This document shows positions 54,835-64,000 of a stretch of 64,000 nt of DNA, piece by piece. Under the pieces are notes generated by a model, which saw only the letters and a program-made list of their open reading frames with translations, was not told the DNA's origin and did not search any database. The DNA comes from Puffinus mauretanicus (lineage: Eukaryota > Chordata > Aves > Procellariiformes > Procellariidae). Each line of letters opens with the position of its first letter. The first letter of the stretch is position 1. Where the stretch lies: positions 3,720,001 through 3,784,000 of the forward strand of contig JAJKFH010004053.1 of NCBI GenBank assembly GCA_023333565.1. The letters are read 5' to 3'. The position numbers and the translations under genes are program-made.

Positions 54835-57800
54835 TCTCTCACAACGTACATAGGCATTAGGCACTATGCAAGGCTTTCCTGACACCTGAGTGGGATTTCA
54901 GAGTATGTCCTTGTCTCCGTTTGCACAGCTATCAATATTTTTGAAGTCCATCAAACTAGCCATGCCCTTCAAAATGCAATCCCATCACCTGACTCGGCTG
55001 GTGTGGAGAAATACTTCCATTAACATATTATAAATGTTTCGTGCTTGTACTTCAGTGACTTCTGTCTCTGTAATGTTCAGGCAAAATCCCGCCAAGCCTG
55101 AAGTTAACACGCATTTGTTCTTGCTTCCATTTCTCATGTCAGTAATGCTTTATTCCTTGGGAGACATGCATGCTTTGGGGTCTCCGCAGTTCTTACTCTG
55201 TAGATAGTGCCTAATCACTGGGAAAGGGCTCCTGGCATAGGCAGGCAGGCTAAGGAGGCACAGAGTGTCTCCAGAACACCCAAAAGTCAGCTTTAATACC
55301 CACCCCAACACACATATGATGCCTCCTCCTTCATTCAGAGCGTGCTTTACAGGCAGAGCAATGCTGTCCATCTCCTGTGAACATGTGCAAAGCCTGTGGT
55401 TGGATTTGCTTCCCCTTAAACTCAGCCAAAAAGAGCAAATTTAACTTTGCAAGTGCTCCCCAGGTGATGAGCAGAGGCAGAGCGGGAAATGGCCAGAGCG
55501 AGGAATGCCTCCCAGGCAAAGGGACATGTGCCTCTGGGACATGTGCGAACTGAGCAATGAATTCCCATTTCCTTCCAGAACAAGGCAAACTCTGCTTTTA
55601 AAAATAACAAGGTCTATTATATACAAGAACAGATATTTGATTTATTGGTAAATACAGATATATGTAAATCAGTAGAACACAGACACCAATTCTGATGCAA
55701 AAATAGGGCTGCTACAAGTGAAAGTGGAATTTAATCTCATATTTTCATAGATCTAATCTGTCCTGTTCATCTTGTTTCTTCAAAATACCCAATTACATCT
55801 GACTTAATACAGTTGGAAGACATTTATTACCATCATTAGTGGCTTGGGTTGAAATCGGCTGTGAAATTGTGTGCACATTAACTTGCAGAGAACTGAGCAA
55901 GCCAGAAACCCTGGGAATTGATTTTCTAAATGGCTGCTGAGCTCTCCCGCTGGTTATAGAGCCACCGACACACACGGCTGGCGTGGGCCCTCCAAGGGAA
56001 GACACGAGAGAAAGAGTCAGTCCTCTTTCCCCAGCCCTCGCTTGCGGCTCTGCCCTGGGCTGAACCATCTCCCACCTTCCGCCAGGCATGGGGAGACCGA
56101 AGGTGTTGGGGAGGGATGAATCTTTGTTCCTTAAGACCAGGCTATTAATTCTGCAAGTGAGGAGGTAAATATAAAAGACAAGCTAAATAGCTATTTTCAT
56201 TTTAAGTACAAGTTTTATCAAAGAAAACTATAAGGAATGGGGAAACATGAAAAGATCCCATTTTCTCATGTGTTTCAAGACAGCTGATGAGGCTGAGCCA
56301 TCTGGGAGATCTTGAAAAGCATTATTCCACACCCTCACTCAGTTATAAGGTACCATATTTATTCTTTATCAATTGCTAAAATTCCCAAGTGTAGTCTTAT
56401 TGCTGGTCGTGCCTCCTTCCTTCATAATTTATCCATAAGCAGCATTTGGTTCTTCCAGCGAAGCTCCAGCAAGTGCTTGCCACAGGGAAGTTTCCCATCG
56501 TGATGCCACAGACAGCAAATTGTGAGAGGACTAAAGGTATGCCCAGATACACCCAGGTATAGACAGCTGCAGGGGTAGATAAATGCATTTTTTACATAAT
56601 CACCATGACAGGGAAAGCAAGCCACTTAGCAATGAGTAATTAGCAAGAGCTGCTTTGAGTATTGCCTATGGGGAGAAAAACTAGTTACATACCCAGGCAT
56701 TTTGCTGCAAGAACTGTTTTCTAGAACATTTTCATGCTTATCTATACTGAGCCTGCCTGCAGCATCTCAAGACGCAGTCCATGCCCATGCCATATCCATT
56801 CCTATTTATTCCATCTCTCACATATCCATCTATTGAAAAAAAAAAAGTCCTTTCACTCTCTCACAAAGGTGTTGTGAAGACAAATATATTAAAGATTAGG
56901 AGGCAGTGTGGATACTGCAGTTACTGGACCACAGAAATCCCTGAGGAATAGAACTAGGACATTTTTATACCTTCATGGATTTTTTAAAAAACTGCTTTTC
57001 TTTTTTAAAAAAGGCTCAGTGAGCAGGAGGCAGAATTTTTTAAGGCCTCACATTTCTGTTTCACATTATTGGTAGTTTGGAAATGTCATTAAATAATGTT
57101 GCAGAAAGTTAATTATTTTTAGTCAAGCAAGGTAACATGGCAATAAAATTTTCAACAAGAGACCTGTTTGAAAGGTTTGACCTCATATAAATTGCGAAGC
57201 ATCAATAAGTATCTTTCAACACAGGTGGAACAATATTTGTATGGTTATGGACAGAGCTATAGAGTTTAGCTTGCTCAAGACCATTGAAGGTCTCATGCTT
57301 ATTGCTGAACAATAAATGTCATCAATGCAACCTGTAAAACTATGGCCAGTCGGACTTGATTTTTTGAGAAACAGCATTTTTGGTTTTTAAAATTGAAGGT
57401 CACCGTGAAAGCGGAAAGGTATTCACATAAAGAAAAAACTGGCAATTTTCTTAGTAAAGTTTGATTTTCTTTTGATTTCACAGAAACGTAATTCCTGAAT
57501 CATTGAGCTTTACGCTTTCCCAAACAGAAACAACACTGTAACAACCATCTTCTTTAGGTTTTGGACTCCTGGAAGTATGTTATTACATGATTACTTACTA
57601 AACTAGGAACACAAAGGAAATGTCTAACTTCAGTTTTTTCAGGTACCAATATATTCTCTCGGGCACGATTTACTTTTCTGTGAGATGCATCTATACCTGC
57701 TACTTATTGTGCCACTAACGGAAAAATGAGGGGAAAGACATTAAATGCTTTTTTGCAAGGACTTTCCAACTTCATACTGTGTTTGGATGCACGCGTGCTA

Positions 57801-59085
57801 GATGATCAACATACCAGGTCTTTATGAATGGATGAGAGTATACGCTGAATTATCTCACTGGTTTTCCGCGTGCAATTTCAAAGCTAAACAATGCGTGTCT
57901 TTTATATATGATTCATCTCCTAGGAATTCAGGCCTTCATAGCACCTTTTCTAAAACAGGAAATAAATACGTGTTGCTAAGCTACTTTCGTGCTTTGAAAA
58001 ATCCCACTGCTGTTTCCATTGTCCAGTTTGTGTTCTGAGGGCTGTGCTCCATCACGGAGACTTTGTTTTCTCCCATAATGAATACCTGTTCTTTTTACCT
58101 TTGCCTTACTTTCTGGTGAAGGTAAAGAGTCACACAGATTCCCTGCATGTTTTGCCTCTTACACCTGTGCCAAAAGTGCTTTGGCCTCACATTGTGCCAC
58201 CTGGCTGGGAAGCGCCCAGAAGATGCAGATGAAAATTCTCCAGGCACAGACGGAAATCCTGTGGGCAGCGAGGCACCAAGCCAGCGCTGGTGACCTTATA
58301 CTCCTTGATGGAGCACTCCCTGAAGAACATGTTGATGTCTGGGCCAGGACACTTGATGCTCCAGCCAGCGCCAGGACTTTTGCCCAGCAGCTGAAGTAAT
58401 CTGCATCTCAGGGACCCACTCCCCCATCTTTCCATCTTTAACTTGGCCACACATAAACTTTATGCAGTATACAGTTTATATAGAATTACTTCCCACCTGT
58501 ATCTCTTAAGAGTAGCTGCGTTTAGGTTAACTAGGTTAGGAGTCATAAATAGGAAAGGCTAATGTGATTGTACAAGCTTCCCCCAGATCCTGGTCAATAT
58601 TGTAACTCTGACCTGTAATGCACTCTCCCAGCAATTCCAGTACTGGGCGTCTCTTAAGTAAATATAGCTAATCACTTCAACAGGTTGCTGACTTTTATGA
58701 ATTGAATTGCATAGCAAATAGCTGTGACAGTGTGTACAACATTGCCAGACAAGAAAACAGCATCATCACGTAGGGAAGAATGTGCCCCATCTCAAGAGAA
58801 GAGCAAAAAAGTTTTAAAAGAAGTTTAAAAGAAGGGTGTTGTTTGGTGGGGGGGTGGTGGTGGGTTTTTTGTTGGGTTTTTTTTTGGCACGTATCTGGGC
58901 AGCTGGTGCTGAAACGATGGGTCAGACACGCCGAGAGCTGGATTCTGGCTCTCCATTTTCCAAGATGGGCACTTGATGCTGACTAATGTGTGACAATGCA
59001 GTTGAGCAAAGGCAGATTAAGAGGCAAACCCTGCAAGATACTCGGCGGCTCCAGCAGCGGCAGAGGGATGAAGCCCTATACAGAA
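54835..59085. other. Downstream intergenic DNA, no gene seen
   Basis: Largely AT-rich unique sequence with an A-run near 56836-56846, AT-rich blocks at 57.0-57.6 kb and a G/T-rich stretch at 58840-58885. No coding region is supported. Confidence 0.6.
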
Positions 59086-59089
59086 CGCA

Positions 59090-59345
59090 CCACACGCACG
59101 CCGAGACAGCGGCTTTCTCCCGGTACCTACCCGGGTTTCAGATGCCTCTCCCCCCGCCGCCCCTCCCGGCAGCTCCCCTCCCTTCCACCCTTGCCTGGCA
59201 GCCGCGGAACGGCCCGGGGAAAGGTCCGCGGCCGCCGGGAGCCCCGGTCGCGCCGCCCGCCCCGCCCCGGCACCAGCCCCGCCCGCCGGCCGCCCGCCCG
59301 CCCGGCCCCGCCGTGCGCTGCACGCCCCTCCGTGCCCTAGGCATG
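59090..59345. other. Isolated CpG-rich block
   Basis: About 250 bp of very GC-rich, CpG-dense DNA with several GC-box-like CCGCCC units (59250-59310), bordered on both sides by AT-rich sequence. It lies about 26 kb beyond the GATA6 polyadenylation site. The open frames across it on both strands are composition artefacts. It may be the promoter of an unannotated transcript or an enhancer-linked orphan CpG island. Confidence 0.6.
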
Positions 59346-62300
59346 CCTTAACAGCTAGGCTAATCCCCCACTTTAAAGGAAACATCTTATTTCGCCTGTT
59401 CTGCCCTCGGCAATCTTCTCCCATTTCCATTTTCCGCCTCTTGCCCCAATTAATTTCAATGACTTCAATCTTGTCACACCTGAAACACATTTGGCCGCAT
59501 CGTTCTTGCAATATGTAGGCTGGATTTACATTATAGTAATTTAGTTTCCTGAAGGCTTTGACATAATTAGCCAGTCAGGCCAGCTAAGCTGAAGATTGCT
59601 TTCTATTTTACGTATCAAAGAGCATTCAGAGCAGTTGAAATACTCTGGAAATCATTTCCCTGCAATGTTCAGCAATCTAATACAAATTCTTGGTAAAATG
59701 ATACATTAGTCACATATTACACAACATGTCTTTCTCTAATAACTTACAGCTCATTTTAGCTGTACTAAAAATAGTGGCTAAGGCCCTCATTAATTATAAG
59801 GATGTTGGATAGTAAATTGCTACAAAAAGCTTTCATGCCAGGAACTGCAGCTCCCTTGTTTGTATTTGATGTCGGTATTATGAGACAAATAATGTTTCCT
59901 CTTCCAAAACCACAGGCCCTGGCCCAGAAGATCTGGCAAAACTCTCCCGAAAAAACAGGGGATAGACTATGGGAACGCACAGGCTTCGGGGGGTGGTCTC
60001 TGATACCTGGAGTTCATGAAGTCCTTCTCCATCCAGCTGCCCTGAGCGCTGGGGCACAAAGTTACTGGAGAGAAAGATTGGGAGAGCTGGGAGGTCACCC
60101 TGTGATTTTGCGAAGGGGTTACCTGCACAGCAGATTTTCTCTTTTCATAATTTAAAAGATGGTGGGGAGGATAGGAAAGTTGTTGCAGGCTCAAAATGAG
60201 ACTGAGAACCGTCGGGGCTCTTTCTATCTCCTACACCTGGAAATGGAAAGTCTGCTGCCCAAAGACTTCTTACGCACATGCGTGCCACCCCATGGCCTTC
60301 AAATTTGCCCTGGAGCAGTAGCCATGCAGCCTTGCAGCACAGCACCAATGATGGCAGAAAAGGCTGCAGCAAGCTCCAGGGCTCGCCCCTGGTTTTGCGT
60401 CACCGGCTTCAGCGAGGTCACACAGCCGGACGTCTGGGGTTGCTTGTGGCACTTGCAAGGAAGATCTCGATTAACGCTGGAGAGAGCGCGACTCTGCAGG
60501 GAATCCCATTGATTTCAGGAGGCTATTTTCAGTGTGGGGGACCAAAGGTCATTAAAATTGGCAGCACTGCACTGAGGTTAAACCAGCAATGTCCCCTCAG
60601 AAGAATTTTGCTTGGAAATCTATTTGCATCCAGTGGGAACACAGGCAAGTGAGAGAGAGATGATATTAGTCTACAGAAAAATGACTGGTGTGAAAAAAGC
60701 GAATAGGGAACGACTATCACATTTCTCAAATGAAAGTTACATTTCCACAGCAGCCTAAACTGACCTAAGACAGGCTTTGGCCACCCTGTCTTCTCCCACT
60801 GGGCTGGAAAACAAATCCAGTGAACAGTGAGTGTGGAGCTGGATGAGCACCTCCTGAGCCTGTGTGTGGCCGAGGCTGGGGCCAGGCAGAAGGGCAGGAT
60901 GCTGCGGGCCTGGTGCCTCCCCCCTTGACTGTGGTGGGACCTGCCCACCCTTCCACAGCAGGCAGCAAAAATCCCGGGCAGCTGGCAGTGCAAACTCCTT
61001 GTCAAACAAACCTCGTGTAAAGTCCAGCGTCAAACAAACAAAAGGAGATCCTTTTCTCTTGCAGAAATGCAGAATGAAATGGTGGCACTTGTTCCCCCCA
61101 GCATGTAATGGATTGATGAAGTCTACACAGGTCTGCACAGGGGTTAAAGAAATTCAGGGAGCACGCATCTACCAGCTGATTTCTGAAAGCTGATAAGTTG
61201 TGCTGGGAAAGGAGAGTTTCATACAAGATCCACTCTTCCCTGCGTACCACCTCCCAATCCCTTTGGTGACAGTCTGGGGGACTGCTGGTGGGACAGCTCA
61301 GACGCTATCGTGCTCATCAGCACCTTCTCCTTTGTCACTTTGATGGCTCAGGCCAGTAAAGCTCGCACAGAAATTCACTGTATCAGAAGAATGACTCCCT
61401 TTTCTGCAGTTTTCTCCTCCTTCATTCAGCTTCATCCTATGTCTTATGACATAGGGGTCTTTGCATAAGTGTAGGGTTTCACTGCAGAAGTCATACAGTA
61501 TAAAAAACCCCCTCAACTAATGCTATTACAGTACAATCTTCTTTCTAAAATACATTGGTGTAAACAGGTATAATATCGCATTCTGTGATTTATTGTGACT
61601 GAAGGCCAGGTCCAGAAAAATCTTTGTCACTACATTCTTCTTTATCTCAGATTTGATGGATTTTTCTGAATATTTTCGGGTTTTGTTTTGTTTGGTTTTG
61701 TCACCTACGTATAGTGGTGATGATTGTTATAAAATGCAGAATTTATTTCCTTTGAGAAGGCCAGTAAAATCTAAATTCTTCCCAGGAAACCTATCTTTTT
61801 GTCTTCAAAACCCAGATGCTTCAACTACCGTACAGTGACATATTAAAATAGGGTAAGCATTTGCAAAACAGACGTGGACCTCAGACATTTGCTGCATTAA
61901 AATTAGTCAGAGGGCACAGCTCTATCTCAACACACAGTGCAGAAAAGACAGTAAGTCTGCAAAGCCCACATCACCTAAACCAGTTAGTTAATGTGAGCTT
62001 GCCAATGTCTGCCAGTGCATTAGAGTAATGGGACCCATTCATGGGACATCCAAAGTGGCCTCATTAGTTTTGAATGGTCCCATCCATAAACTCTTTTAAA
62101 TGTCAGGAGTCAGCTACAAGTTGGGTGTTGTAAAGTTTTCCAGCAGCGAGCGTGAAGCTGAGCTCCTCCTGCTCCTTGCCCGGGCACGGGCACATTCCCA
62201 GACTCACTCCAGCGGCAGCGACTGCGAGTAGAGCAGCACTGAGGAGAATTCCTCAAAAACACCCGCTCAAGGGCCACTTCGGCTTCTCGGTCTCCTGCTG

Positions 62301-64000
62301 CTCCTGCACTCCTGCTACGGCAGCGACTGAGGAGCATTGCGAAACCATCACCGCATGTAGGCAAGGGATCTGCTAGAAGCTGTCAGGTTTGGAGGTCGCC
62401 TTGCGGATAGGCAGGGAACAGTAGCTCAGAGGATCGCTAGGTCGTGTCCTCCTGTGCGCCCTGCAGCATCACGCTCCATTAGACGGATGCTACCAGCGTT
62501 AAAAGCAGGGAGTATGTGATTAAGGAGCTTTCAGGCTTCTTGAAGAACACCTTCCAGAGGAAACTAAGTGCTTCTGAGGGCTAGCAGACCAATGTCTGCT
62601 TTCTCTTTTCTGCACCCGGGTGCTGGCTAGCACACGAGAAGCCATTTTTCTTATTTGTTCTTCCAAGCTCGACCAGATTAATCTTCTCATCCAACATGCT
62701 GAAAGTAAGTCATTTGTGCAACAGTTCTTGGGGTCAGCCTTTTATTCATCCCTAAACTGTTTACCCAGACTTTACTGGATCTGTGTCCTGACCTGTCTGA
62801 GAGCCCTGCCTGGGCTGGTAACAAGCACACAAGAAAGAGGCCTAGACATCGCAGATGTCACCAGAACTTCTCTGTGATTAGAGCTATTTTCATGCTTTCT
62901 GGCACCAGACCTGTCACAGAACCATCTGGCCCCTCTCCCTGTTCAGCCTTGAACACAAGTTGCCTACAATTTCCAAACCCAGGAATCAAATGAGCTATAA
63001 TCTGGGAAAGGAATTTAAGGGTTCCCTCTTCCACCAAGGAAAGATGTCTGTAGAGCTCCTTGGTGAAAATGCCCCTTCTGGTGTGGTCCTGCCCACTTTT
63101 TTGTGTAGGATCGAGCCCTTTTTCTCCCTAGTTGAGTGGAGCAGGGATGGTACCGAAGAGGCAAGCCACCAGAAGAATGCAGAGCAGTCCCCAAAGAGCT
63201 GTGGCCTTGGAAATTAGGCAGAAGATCTCTTGTAGCATTGTTTGTTTTGTATGGCTGCTGGATTGCCCTTCGCCACAGGGCTTGTGGAGGCTTTTCATTT
63301 AGCACAGGAGCAGCTGGGGCAGTGGCCATAGCAGTTCGCAGTCCCTGAAATAAAAAGCTCCATACAACCTATTTACGTTGACTGCTTTAGCTGACAGAAA
63401 TCATGAATTGCGATTTATTTATACTCTTGTCATAAGATGACCACTGCCTCTTCCCAGGCAGCAAGTTATAAAAGAGTCATTCAGCAATTCGTTGGCATTT
63501 AGGATAGCAAAGTCAGTCAGTTCTAAGCTGATGATGCTAAACTATCATGGAAATGAGATAAAACTGTATTATGGGCAAGACACTGCCAAGTCATGTTATT
63601 ATGCTTATGTGACAGCTCCAAAATGAACATAGAGGGACCTCAAGCTTTTAAGCCCGAAATTGTGAGATGGAAAACACGGATTCAGCTGCCTAATCCTAGA
63701 GACCCATAACTGAAAATCTGCAGGCACCCAGCTTCAACAGGTCCCTGCGGGGGTAGTGGCACCATATTACCGACCTGAATTCAGATATATAAACTCCCTG
63801 GGTGGGGGCTGAATTAGGGTTTACCACCTTGTGTGAGTGCTTTCTGCTCACAAGCAGTTTTCAGCTCAGCGTGGAGATGTTTTTGGACTGTCCTTTGGAA
63901 GTACCTAGCCCTCTTCCCTCATGATAGATTCAGCCTTCATCCTTAATGCTCCATTCTGGGTTCTGCCACTACTACCCATTACACGTACTTAACCTGTGGG
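59346..64000. other. Downstream intergenic DNA to window end, no gene seen
   Basis: AT-rich unique sequence directly after the CpG block (59.35-59.82 kb), then mixed sequence. Open frames up to 158 codons (minus strand 60529-61005) have no family resemblance. The window ends without entering a recognisable neighbouring gene. Confidence 0.6.

Noticed and set aside
58986..59351. 121-codon proline-rich open frame over the isolated CpG block
   Set aside because: The proline run comes from the GCCC-rich DNA; other frames are open too. The block is reported as regulatory, not coding.

Overview
This window is vertebrate nuclear DNA, almost certainly from a bird. It carries CR1 retrotransposon tails of avian type, an older CR1 layer, few other repeats and long stretches without genes. 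The only protein-coding gene I can support is a complete GATA6 gene (cardiac, endodermal and smooth-muscle zinc-finger transcription factor) on the + strand. It has six coding exons: 13416-14331, 17853-18019, 21332-21457, 22912-22999, 23093-23199 and 31641-31808. All junctions are GT-AG and the phases agree. The joined frame is 1572 nt, encoding 523 residues. The protein has the GATA-type transactivation region, two Cys4 GATA fingers, the basic tail after the C-finger, and the conserved C-terminus ending in CALALA.

Layout. 1-5.7 kb is AT-rich intergenic DNA. 5.7-11.4 kb is upstream regulatory DNA with several CpG-rich blocks, a pair of CRE sites and groups of GATA motifs. 11.4-13.4 kb holds the likely promoter(s), the non-coding first exon(s) and intron 1, including five same-orientation GATA motifs within 117 bp. 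13.4-31.8 kb is the coding part, with introns from 93 nt to 8.4 kb. 31.8-33.2 kb is the 3'UTR, ending near an AATAAA at 33202. 33.2-64 kb is a gene desert holding three CR1 remnants, small tandem duplications, low-complexity tracts, an isolated CpG-rich block near 59.2 kb and several AT-rich blocks that could be conserved enhancers.

How it fits together. GATA6 is dosage-sensitive, and GATA genes commonly bind their own control DNA. The GATA motif groups upstream, near the promoter and just after exon 6 fit autoregulation, but only as sequence-level candidates. The long start codon at 13416 has a weak context and a second conserved start lies at 13815. This fits the two GATA6 isoforms known in mammals. 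I found no RNA gene, CRISPR array, prokaryotic feature or obviously new multi-gene system. The most notable points are a His-to-Asn change in the N-finger, the 93-nt intron that is open in frame, and the regulatory motif clusters.
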